DNA from: Ignavibacteriales bacterium
Lineage (GTDB): Bacteria; Bacteroidota; Ignavibacteria; Ignavibacteriales; Melioribacteraceae
Assembly (NCBI GenBank): GCA_021740915.1
Contig: JAIOYW010000010.1
Span: forward strand, 1-64,000
Direction: 5' to 3'
DNA: 64,000 nt
In this document: positions 17,670-25,836 of the stretch, piece after piece
How positions within the stretch are numbered: the first letter of the stretch is position 1
How the letters are laid out: every line of letters starts with the position of its first letter
The notes under the pieces: model-generated
The model's input: only the letters and a program-made list of their open reading frames with translations
Told to the model about the DNA's origin: nothing
Databases searched by the model: none
Position numbers and translations under genes: made by a program

Positions 17670-19361
17670 TTATTTCTTGGTAACTGAGGCGAGAAGCCAG
17701 TTTTCTTTATCAAAATCAATTTTTTCTGGTTTTTCCCCGCCCGGAATAAAAAACCTGAATGATTTGTTACTGATCCTTAGCGTTGTATCTGTAACAATCC
17801 CATTTGTTGAAGTCAGACTTAAATCCAACAGAAAGTTATAAACTGGATAACCTTTCTGACACTGATCCAGTTGAATATATAGTTCATTTCCTGAACTGCG
17901 ATTAAAAGAGTATTTCAGTTCAATTTTTCCTTTTCCTGATATTACCCACTGATCAAAAAAACTGTCCAGATTTTTACCCGAGATATTTGATGCGAGTTCC
18001 TTAAAATTTTCAGTGGTGGCATTAGAGTATGAGTATTTCTTATAGTACTCCCTTAAAAGGGAGAAAAACTTTTCATCCCCCATCTCCCGCCTGAGCATAT
18101 GCAAAACGTATGCGCCTTTTGAATATACAGTATTGACAAACAGTGACCTCCCGGGATTATAAAGCGTGACATCATCGTAATCCGGGCTTTCCAGAGGAAG
18201 CGATGAAAATAGTGCTTCTCTTCCGCCAACGTATTCATAGTATAACGCCTCACAATATGTTGCAAATCCTTCATTCAGCCATATTTCTTTCCAGTTTGCC
18301 GGACTGACAGAATTTCCAAACCAGTGGTGGGAAAGTTCGTGTACGAGCATACTCTCGAAAAGTCCAAGTCCCCCAACCAGTTCCGTCCCGATCCCGGTGA
18401 TGGTTTGGTTTTCCATTGCCCCATGATTCCATAGAAATTCTGCAACTGCATATTTTTCCTTAATAAATGGATATGGACCAAAAAGCTTCTCGAATACATT
18501 TAGAGCCTTTGGATGAAAAGCAAAATCTTTTTTCGCATTTTCCAGATTCCCTGGCAAGGAGTAATACTGTAAATCCAGTGTATCGCCTGTCATGGATACG
18601 TACTGATCACTAAATGAAGAGTATGGCCCTGAGTAAACCGCAATAAGATAGGTGGCAATTGGGTAAACTGATTCCCAAAAGTATGTTTTTGTATCACCAT
18701 TATTCGAAACATCAGTTAATCGGCCGTTTGAAATTGATACCGATGAACTGTCATTTGTTATTGCGATTTTTAATAATGCTTTATCGGCAGGGATATCATT
18801 GCAGGGAAACCAGGTGGAAGCATAAACAGGTTCATTAATTGTGTAAAGAATGAAATTACCTTCCTTTTCAACAATTTCGAACGAACCTAAACCCCTGCTG
18901 CTTGGTTTACCACTATATTTTACCAGTATTTCAAAATCAGTACCGGCATTGCCACGGAATGGTATTGATATTTTATCGTTATTTTGTTCAAATTCACTTG
19001 GAGAACCATTTAATTTAAGATACTCGATTTCCAAATTATCATAAAAATTAAGAAAAATCTCACTCTCAATTTTTGCAAGTGTAGTCCCCTTCAGAATTAC
19101 TTCAGCGTCAATAGTTCTCTTTTGAGGAAAAATCCTCAACGATATATCATAAACTTTAATATCTATCTTATCTGAAGTTTTTGTTCCATTCCAGGAAATT
19201 TCATCTTTTGAAAAGATGAACGGAGATGCAATTTTTCTGAAAGAACTTGAAAATAGCGCCGCTTTTTCAAGATTTACATTCAGTATAAGAATGAAACCGG
19301 CAAAAAGCACGATCAGAAAAAAAATAAAAATAAGATAAATATGATTTTTCTTGACTTTCAT
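17670..19361 (-). CDS. M1-family aminopeptidase, membrane-anchored
   Basis: A 563-residue protein. I prefer the ATG at 19361 over the TTG directly before it. An N-terminal membrane helix (about 7-28) suggests an anchored periplasmic enzyme. The M1 hallmarks are present: exopeptidase motif GAMEN, the zinc site HELSHH with a third ligand in WLNEGFATY 18 residues later, and a downstream tyrosine region. At about 565 residues it is shorter than aminopeptidase N (about 870), lacking the long C-terminal helical domain, as in other short bacterial M1 members. It removes N-terminal residues from peptides. It heads the leftward group with lpxH and PBP1A. Confidence 0.88.
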   Translation of the reverse strand: MKVKKNHIYLIFIFFLIVLFAGFILILNVNLEKAALFSSSFRKIASPFIFSKDEISWNGTKTSDKIDIKVYDISLRIFPQKRTIDAEVILKGTTLAKIESEIFLNFYDNLEIEYLKLNGSPSEFEQNNDKISIPFRGNAGTDFEILVKYSGKPSSRGLGSFEIVEKEGNFILYTINEPVYASTWFPCNDIPADKALLKIAITNDSSSVSISNGRLTDVSNNGDTKTYFWESVYPIATYLIAVYSGPYSSFSDQYVSMTGDTLDLQYYSLPGNLENAKKDFAFHPKALNVFEKLFGPYPFIKEKYAVAEFLWNHGAMENQTITGIGTELVGGLGLFESMLVHELSHHWFGNSVSPANWKEIWLNEGFATYCEALYYEYVGGREALFSSLPLESPDYDDVTLYNPGRSLFVNTVYSKGAYVLHMLRREMGDEKFFSLLREYYKKYSYSNATTENFKELASNISGKNLDSFFDQWVISGKGKIELKYSFNRSSGNELYIQLDQCQKGYPVYNFLLDLSLTSTNGIVTDTTLRISNKSFRFFIPGGEKPEKIDFDKENWLLASVTKK

Positions 19362-19461
19362 CAAATGAATCTTTAAATATTGGTTTTACAAGATTATTGA
19401 ATTAGACGCACAACAAATTTAATATTATTAAAATTACTATACTTAAACAAAGAGAAATTAT

Positions 19462-20709
19462 ATGGCTCAAACCGGTTCTTCTTTATTAAGAGAAACTTTA
19501 ACAATGATCCTTGCAGGCGGCCAAGGCGAAAGGCTCTTTCCTCTTACGAAGGATAGAACAAAACCATCGGTGCCTTTTGGTGGAAAATACAGGATCATCG
19601 ATTTTACTCTCTCAAACTGTCTCAATTCGGGAATGCGGAAAATTTATGTACTCACGCAGTACAAATCTGATTCACTCAACAGACATATCTATGAAGCATG
19701 GAATATCTTTAATCCCGAATTAGGAGAGTTTATTTATTCGGTGCCTCCGCAGCAAAAAATAAGTAATAACTGGTATATGGGCACCTCTAATGCAATCTTT
19801 CAGAATTACAATCTTATTGACGATGGTAATTATAAGTGGGTTGTAATTCTATCGGGCGATCACATCTACAAGATGGATTATCTTAAAATGCTGCAATACC
19901 ATACTGATAAAAAATCTGATCTTACTATATCATGCAATGATGTCCCCAAAGATATTGCCTCGCGGTTTGGTGTTATCGAAATTGACAGCGAATACCGTGT
20001 GCTTTCTTTCATTGAAAAACCTGATGCCCCTCCGGTTATTCCGGACAGAACTGATCGTTCGTTCGTTAATATGGGTATTTATATTTTCAATGCCGATGTG
20101 CTGAAATATGTCCTGATCCAGATGCAGAAGCAGGGTATTTCGAGCAATGATTTTGGCAAGGATGTTATCCCTTACATGATTAAGAATGGTTATAATATCT
20201 TTTCATATCAGTTCGTTGATGAAAACAAGAAGTCAGAACCGTATTGGGTTGATGTTGGAACAATAGATAGTTATTATGCGGCAAGTATGGACCTGATTGG
20301 AGTCAATCCACACTTCAACCTCTACGATTTCCAATGGCCGCTGCGTACAAAACAACTTCAGTATCCGCCCGCAAAAACTCTTTCACATGAAGGAGAACGG
20401 GTCGGAAGAGTTTTTAACTCTCTCGTAACAGACGGTACAATTGTTTCGGGCGGGCTTGTGGAAAGATCACTTGTTGGTTTTAATGTCAGGATCAACAGTT
20501 ACTGTTATATCACAGATTCGATCATTATGGATAACTGTAATATCGGAAGACATTCGCGGATAAGAAGAGCCATTATCGATAAAAATGTGAAAGTCCCCGA
20601 AGGAACGGAAATCGGATTTGATCCCGATGCTGATAAAAAAAGATTTTTTGTTTCGGATACAGGTATTGTCGTTATTCCGAAAAATTATAAATTCCCGGAA
20701 AAAGATTAG
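19462..20709 (+). CDS. glgC: Glucose-1-phosphate adenylyltransferase
   Basis: A 415-residue ADP-glucose pyrophosphorylase. The nucleotidyltransferase domain (about 12-275) begins with the nucleotide-binding loop LAGGQGERLFPLTKDR and continues with KPSVPFGGKYRIIDF, SGDHIYKMDY and FIEKPDAP. A left-handed beta-helix (about 300-410) has hexapeptide-like repeats (SLVGFNVRINSYC, IMDNCNIGRHSRI). It makes ADP-glucose for glycogen synthesis, the regulated first step. The stop overlaps the stop of the convergent moxR gene by four bases, and its probable terminator lies inside moxR. Confidence 0.95.
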   Translation: MAQTGSSLLRETLTMILAGGQGERLFPLTKDRTKPSVPFGGKYRIIDFTLSNCLNSGMRKIYVLTQYKSDSLNRHIYEAWNIFNPELGEFIYSVPPQQKISNNWYMGTSNAIFQNYNLIDDGNYKWVVILSGDHIYKMDYLKMLQYHTDKKSDLTISCNDVPKDIASRFGVIEIDSEYRVLSFIEKPDAPPVIPDRTDRSFVNMGIYIFNADVLKYVLIQMQKQGISSNDFGKDVIPYMIKNGYNIFSYQFVDENKKSEPYWVDVGTIDSYYAASMDLIGVNPHFNLYDFQWPLRTKQLQYPPAKTLSHEGERVGRVFNSLVTDGTIVSGGLVERSLVGFNVRINSYCYITDSIIMDNCNIGRHSRIRRAIIDKNVKVPEGTEIGFDPDADKKRFFVSDTGIVVIPKNYKFPEKD

Positions 20710-21698
20710 TGAATCTTTCGAATTCTCCCGATAATCTCGGGAGAATTTATTCCCTCAGCTTCAGCATTAAAATTAGGAATAATCCTGTGTCTTAAAACAG
20801 GCAGCAGAGATTCACGCACATCTTCGATATCGGGAGTGAACCTTCCATCCAATATCGCACGGGTTTTTGCGGCAAGAATCAGGTATTGTGATGCTCTTGG
20901 ACCCGCACCCCAGTTAATAAGGCTTTTTATATCATCCGGCGCATTCCCTGCAGGTCTTGTATATCCTACAAACTTTACTGCGTATTCTATTACATTGTCA
21001 CTCACCGGCACCCGCCTTACAAGCTCCTGAATCCTGATAATATCTTCGGCACTGATAATTTTATTAAGGACGGCTTTGTATGAACTTGTGGTAGATTTGA
21101 TGATTTTTATTTCTTCTTCGAATGAAGGATAATCGAGCCATAAGTTAAACATAAAACGATCGAGTTGTGCTTCGGGCAAGGGATAGGTGCCCTCCTGCTC
21201 AATAGGATTTTGAGTGGCGAGAACAAAAAACGGCTCTTCAATAGTATATACCTGTCCTGCTGCCGTAACCCTGTATTCCTGCATAGCCTCAAGCAAAGCA
21301 GACTGGGTTTTTGGCGGGGTACGGTTGATCTCATCAGCCAGAATAATATTGGCGAAAACAGGACCCTTTATAAATCTGAAAAATCGCTTTCTTGATATTG
21401 GGTCTTCTTCAATTATTTCAGTCCCGGTAATGTCTCCCGGCATAAGATCGGGTGTAAACTGTATCCTGCTGAAATCAAGATCGAGTACTTCTGCAAGAGT
21501 TTTTATCAGAAGGGTTTTTGCCAACCCGGGCACACCAACTAGAAGACAATGCCCTTTGGAAAAAATACTGATCATCAGATCATGGATAATTTTATCCTGA
21601 CCGATGATTACTTTTGCAATCTCCTGCTTGATTGCAGCAACACTCTCTTTTAATTTTTCTACCTGTTCGACGTCGCCGCCTGCATTTATTTTAGTCAA
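20706..21698 (-). CDS. MoxR-family AAA+ ATPase
   Basis: A 330-residue AAA+ protein. Walker A is GVPGLAKT (about 58-65), Walker B is ILADEINRTPPKTQSALLEAMQE (about 118-140), and the sensor region is FFVLATQNPIEQEGTYPLPEAQLDRF, all diagnostic of MoxR. The C-terminal lid (about 220-325) has the GAGPRASQYLILAAK motif. MoxR proteins act as chaperone-like ATPases, commonly with DUF58 and VWA proteins, but neither partner is in this window. It starts with TTG and lies 9 bases after the SurA-like gene, so it is probably the last gene of the three-chaperone operon. Confidence 0.9.
   Translation of the reverse strand: MTKINAGGDVEQVEKLKESVAAIKQEIAKVIIGQDKIIHDLMISIFSKGHCLLVGVPGLAKTLLIKTLAEVLDLDFSRIQFTPDLMPGDITGTEIIEEDPISRKRFFRFIKGPVFANIILADEINRTPPKTQSALLEAMQEYRVTAAGQVYTIEEPFFVLATQNPIEQEGTYPLPEAQLDRFMFNLWLDYPSFEEEIKIIKSTTSSYKAVLNKIISAEDIIRIQELVRRVPVSDNVIEYAVKFVGYTRPAGNAPDDIKSLINWGAGPRASQYLILAAKTRAILDGRFTPDIEDVRESLLPVLRHRIIPNFNAEAEGINSPEIIGRIRKIH
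20721..20747 (+). terminator. glgC terminator embedded in the moxR coding region
   Basis: A perfect 11-bp stem AATTCTCCCGA with a five-base loop TAATC starts 12 bases after the glgC stop. It is followed by the A/T-rich TATTCCC. A second short inverted repeat AAAGATT/AATCTTT spans the glgC stop codon. Both fall inside the 3' end of the convergent moxR gene. Confidence 0.6.
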
Positions 21699-21707
21699 TT
21701 TTCTTAC

Positions 21708-22985
21708 CTAAAGTCTGATTTCCCAAAAGATTTTTTCCTTTAACTCAGTAATCCACTTTTTGTAAAGTCTTTCCCTCTTCTCGTATTCTGCCAGCTTTTT
21801 AATCTCATTATAGTCGCCATCTATTGTTGGCAGATGTTCGGGTATCTTTTGCAGCAATTTGACTATATGGAATCCATAAGAATTTCTATCAATATCCAGG
21901 CGTTTAGGTGCGCTTATTTCTCCCTCTTTAAGTTTATAAACTGTATTCAAAAGGGTTTTATCCAACTGGCTGACTTCAAACTCACCAAGCAGTCCTCCGT
22001 TTTTCGCCGACTCCTTATCGGAACTGTATTTCTCAGCAAAATACTCGAAGGAATTCAATCCTCTTGTTAAACTGTCTTTTATCTCCGATAGTAATTCAAT
22101 AGTACGAAGATCGGCTGCATCATCTGATTTTATCTTGATCAGGATATGTCGGGCATGTATTGATTCGCCCCTTCTTTCAATAAGCTGAATTATATGAAAA
22201 CCAACCGGCGATTCAACAACGTTTGATAATTCTCCTTCTGAAAGAGCAAAAGCAGCCGCCTCAAACTCGGGATAAAAAATACCACGTTTTACAAATCCAA
22301 GATCACCCCCATTTTCAGCACTCCCGGGGTCGCCTGAATATTTTTTTGCAAATTCCTCGAATGGTGCCCCGCCTTTTAAAGAATCGAGCAGGGATTTTGC
22401 CAATTCAAGTGATTCCAGTTTAACCCTGTCACCAGCTTTCGGATTTATAAAAATGTGTGCAATCTTAAGTTTTTCGGAGATAACTCCGAGCGAATCTTTG
22501 TATTTATTGAAAAAATTTTCTACTTCGGGTCTCGTAATCTCGATAAGACCGAATTTTTTCTGGCGCATTGTCTGTGCCATGAGGTTTTTGCGTGTCTCTT
22601 CGCGAAATTCCCGTTTTATCCTGTCGATGGACATACCGTAGAGTTCTTCAATTTTCTCAACAGATCCGTATTGCTTGATGAAGTAATTTAACTGGCTTTC
22701 TATCTGACGGTTAACGTCATCATCGGAAACATTGACTGAGTCCAAAGCGGCCTGGGCGTAAAGCAGTTTTTCTTCGATCTTCAGATTTAGTATCTGTTTG
22801 AGAACTTCAGGATCTTTTGGGTTCAGATTTCTTTGGATTGCGTAGTAAGCCGCCTCGTTCTCGAGTTCACTCTTTAAAATAATCTCGTTATCAACCACAG
22901 CAACAACTTTATCCAAAACTTCCTGGGCGTTTAAGAATCCTGTCAGAAACAGAAACATCACATATTTACCGATACTTTTAATCAT
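21708..22985 (-). CDS. SurA-like periplasmic chaperone / parvulin peptidyl-prolyl isomerase
   Basis: A 425-residue protein with a signal peptide (about 8-20, ending LNAQ). A SurA_N-like helical domain with DNEIILKSELENE is at about 30-165. Two parvulin rotamase domains follow, at about 170-270 (IAHIFINPKAGD, FAKKYSGDPGSAENGGDLGFV, GFHIIQL) and 275-385 (ARHILIKIK, YSSDKESAKNGGLLGEF, GFHIVKL). It helps outer-membrane proteins fold. The start overlaps the stop of the lipoprotein gene upstream by eight bases, in an operon with another multi-rotamase lipoprotein and MoxR. Confidence 0.9.
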   Translation of the reverse strand: MIKSIGKYVMFLFLTGFLNAQEVLDKVVAVVDNEIILKSELENEAAYYAIQRNLNPKDPEVLKQILNLKIEEKLLYAQAALDSVNVSDDDVNRQIESQLNYFIKQYGSVEKIEELYGMSIDRIKREFREETRKNLMAQTMRQKKFGLIEITRPEVENFFNKYKDSLGVISEKLKIAHIFINPKAGDRVKLESLELAKSLLDSLKGGAPFEEFAKKYSGDPGSAENGGDLGFVKRGIFYPEFEAAAFALSEGELSNVVESPVGFHIIQLIERRGESIHARHILIKIKSDDAADLRTIELLSEIKDSLTRGLNSFEYFAEKYSSDKESAKNGGLLGEFEVSQLDKTLLNTVYKLKEGEISAPKRLDIDRNSYGFHIVKLLQKIPEHLPTIDGDYNEIKKLAEYEKRERLYKKWITELKEKIFWEIRL

Positions 22986-23811
22986 TTGGAAATTCCACGT
23001 TATATTTTGAATACAACTCTTTAATAAGCGAATTATATGCAGCTTTTTTCATGTAATACTTGTAATGAGCAGTTATATCTTTCCTTATATGCTTAAGTTC
23101 AGGCAGGTCTCCGGCTGAATACTTCCACAAAAGCTGATACACTCTGTAATCTTTGTAGCCAAATTCAAGAATTATACTGATCTCACCGATATTAAGATTT
23201 CGCATAATTTTCATCAATCTGTCATCACCAATCTGCAGCTCACGGCGGAAAATATCTGCCGCAATAAAATTAACATCCTGATCATTTGTAAAAGCTGTAA
23301 CCGACCTGCTCCAGTCGGTTTCTATAAGACTATTTCTGAAAAGAATGGCTTTGGTTTCATCCCGGAATGATATCTCATTAAAAACGAATGCTGCATCTTC
23401 AACGAGAAAATCGTTTGAATACTCTTTATAATAATTAGCAAGACCTTCTTCAGAAACATATATCTCATTATTGCTAAAATAATGTTCAAGAAAAAATGCA
23501 GCCGCAAGTTTCTTATTCGACTCTTTTGTGATCTCGATATAATCCGGATTATTCTCTATACCTATTGAATGAGCTTCCAGGTATAAGAGCTCTGTTTCAA
23601 TAAAATCATTCAGCGCCTCACTCTCATACCTGTTTTTATTAGCGTCTTTCGACATATGCTCCGAAAATTTCTCTTCGGTAAGCTCATTGCCATTTATTCT
23701 GACTTTAAATTCGTCCTCTTTCTTTGGGTCAGTACATGCAATGACCAAAAGAAAAATCAGCACCAACAAAAAATCATTTCTTTTCTTTAAATGCTTTTTC
23801 AAGTGATTCAT
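22978..23811 (-). CDS. Lipoprotein related to parvulin chaperones but without a clear rotamase domain
   Basis: A 277-residue protein with a lipoprotein signal: a basic N-terminus, a hydrophobic run and the lipobox VIAC near residue 26. The rest looks like the helical N-domain of SurA/PrsA chaperones (LNDFIETELLYLEAHSIG) and a diverged C-terminal part ending IRKDITAHYKYYMKKAAYNSLIKELYSKYNV, as found at the end of such proteins. No HILI or GGDLG rotamase motif is present, so enzymatic activity is doubtful. It overlaps the upstream parvulin gene by 38 bases, and a later non-ATG start is possible. Inference: a chaperone-only partner in the same pathway. Confidence 0.75.
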   Translation of the reverse strand: MNHLKKHLKKRNDFLLVLIFLLVIACTDPKKEDEFKVRINGNELTEEKFSEHMSKDANKNRYESEALNDFIETELLYLEAHSIGIENNPDYIEITKESNKKLAAAFFLEHYFSNNEIYVSEEGLANYYKEYSNDFLVEDAAFVFNEISFRDETKAILFRNSLIETDWSRSVTAFTNDQDVNFIAADIFRRELQIGDDRLMKIMRNLNIGEISIILEFGYKDYRVYQLLWKYSAGDLPELKHIRKDITAHYKYYMKKAAYNSLIKELYSKYNVEFPND

Positions 23812-25756
23812 ATTTGATCACCGGTTTATATCTCTCTTTTAGCATTCCGGTATATTCTCTTTCAAGTCTTTTACTTTCGCTATCCTGTAAAATTCCTGAT
23901 ATTTCTGCACGGGCTTCTTCAAAAGTTTTTAGTCCGGCAGGTACTTTCTTATTAAGTTTTACAATTGACCACCCGCTTCCGCTTCCGAAAGGTTTGGAAT
24001 AATCGCCTTCAGATTCTAAAGCCCATGCCTGCTGGTCGAGTACATCATCGCCAACTTCCTGTAACCCGAACCTTCCTGCTTTTTCCTTGAAACCATTACG
24101 TTCTGTATAGTTTTTTGCAAGCGAATCAAAATCTGCCCCGTTTTGTAAAGCCTGATAGAATGAATTTGCAACAGAATCTTTTCGGCAGTAGATTTCACTA
24201 TAATCAACCCTATCTGGTGAGGTGAATTTTTCCTTATTTTTTTCATGATAATTCACCATCATTGTGCTATCTACTTTAATTTTATTCCATACTTCGTCTT
24301 CCTGCAATTTAAAGATATAGATACCATTTTTATAATCATCCATCAGATTTCTGAATTCAGGATTAGTTTTGTCGAGAGTCTCAGATTTCCTTGCAAGCAG
24401 CATATCTCCAATGAAGTCTTTTTCAATTGCAGCTACTGTAGCACTGTCAATAGTTTTGTTTCTGTAGCGAGTATCGGCTTTTCCCCTGGATACGAGACTA
24501 TCAAACAAGTAATTCTCATCCGCAATAGCGAATAAAACTACATCTTTCAATTTTTCATGCAGAGAACTTTTACCGTATTCATAGAATTTAACGCCTGATG
24601 TATCAGCTTCTATAATATCGTAAGCTGTTTTTTCAGCTTTAAAATTGTATTTAGTCTTTAGATCACTTATTACCTGATCATAAGCTGTTTTGTAATACAG
24701 CCTGTCGTATAAAGCGCGTAATCCTTTTCTTTCATCTTCAAAAGAGGGGAAATCAATCACTTCCGTAAGTTTAATTATATGGTAACCAAACCTTGTCTGA
24801 ATAATATCTGAAACCTCTCCGACATTAAGATTGAATGCGGCTTCATCAAACTCTTTAACCATCATTCTTCTTTCGAACTGACCGAGATCACCGCCTTTTT
24901 CAGCAGTTCCTTTATCCTTTGAATATTGTTGTGCCAGAACTGCAAAGTCTTCACCCTGTTTTATTTTTGATGCAACTTCCTGGACTTTCTGAAGAGCAAA
25001 TGCTGTATCAGCCTTTCCTTCATCGTTCATAAAATCGATCAGGATATGACTTGCTCTGATTTTATATTTCCTGTCCTTTTTTTCAGTTACCTTGATGATA
25101 TGATAACCATAATTTGTTTTGACCGGCGTTGGATATATTTGACCTGCTTCAGTCGCAAACACAGCTTTTTCAAATTCCGGAATTATCTGTCCTGCAGTGA
25201 TATAATAAATGTCCCCGCCGCTTGCTTTAGAAAACTGGTCCTGAGAATATTCCATTGCAAGTTTATCGAAACTGGCTCCGTTATTGATCCTTCCGATTAG
25301 AGTATCGGCAAAATCTTTCCAGAATGTTGATCCGGCAGTATCAGCTTTAAGCATTATATGGCTGACCCTGAATTCCAGTTTTTTCTTATCGTATAATTCT
25401 TTTAATGCCGGTTCAACCAATTCTTTTTCAATAATGAATGAGGCACCAACTTTTCTTTTATATTCATTCAGTTCAGAATTAAGACCCGGATCCGATTCAA
25501 ATCCTCTTGAATGAGCATCAGCAAGTTTCATTCTGAAATTCACATAAAGATCGAGAAAGTTTTTGTATTTGGATAAAGAGTCATCCTTGGCTTCATCATA
25601 ACCACCGGCATTCTTTGCATAGGCGTTCTCAAACTCATTCAAAGTAACCTGCTCATCGCCAAATTCAGCCACTAATATTTTGGAAGCTTCGGGTGAACAA
25701 CCGTAAAGCATTGCAAAAAAAGCTAAAATCAGAAGAAATTTTCTTCCTGATTTCAT
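23774..25756 (-). CDS. Peptidyl-prolyl isomerase lipoprotein with multiple parvulin domains (PpiD/SurA-like)
   Basis: A 660-residue protein with a lipobox (MLYGC, near residue 20). Rotamase domains are visible at about 128-230 (VSHIMLKADT, ASGGDIYYI, GYHIIKV) and 235-340 (ASHILIDF, YSKDKGTAEKGGDLGQF, GYHIIKLTE), and a third, diverged one at about 515-615 (YSEIYCRKDS, KEKAGRFGLQ, GWSIVKLNKKVP). It has a strong ribosome site (AGGAGG). It is the first gene of the leftward folding operon. Inference: outer- or inner-membrane lipoprotein foldase acting on exported proteins. Confidence 0.88.
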   Translation of the reverse strand: MKSGRKFLLILAFFAMLYGCSPEASKILVAEFGDEQVTLNEFENAYAKNAGGYDEAKDDSLSKYKNFLDLYVNFRMKLADAHSRGFESDPGLNSELNEYKRKVGASFIIEKELVEPALKELYDKKKLEFRVSHIMLKADTAGSTFWKDFADTLIGRINNGASFDKLAMEYSQDQFSKASGGDIYYITAGQIIPEFEKAVFATEAGQIYPTPVKTNYGYHIIKVTEKKDRKYKIRASHILIDFMNDEGKADTAFALQKVQEVASKIKQGEDFAVLAQQYSKDKGTAEKGGDLGQFERRMMVKEFDEAAFNLNVGEVSDIIQTRFGYHIIKLTEVIDFPSFEDERKGLRALYDRLYYKTAYDQVISDLKTKYNFKAEKTAYDIIEADTSGVKFYEYGKSSLHEKLKDVVLFAIADENYLFDSLVSRGKADTRYRNKTIDSATVAAIEKDFIGDMLLARKSETLDKTNPEFRNLMDDYKNGIYIFKLQEDEVWNKIKVDSTMMVNYHEKNKEKFTSPDRVDYSEIYCRKDSVANSFYQALQNGADFDSLAKNYTERNGFKEKAGRFGLQEVGDDVLDQQAWALESEGDYSKPFGSGSGWSIVKLNKKVPAGLKTFEEARAEISGILQDSESKRLEREYTGMLKERYKPVIKYESLEKAFKEKK

Positions 25757-25836
25757 ATGTATCCTCCTAATTTGTTCATCAACATTATATAACAGTACTC
25801 TTATAAAAAATTAAAGTTAAAAGGTTTCATTCAAAA

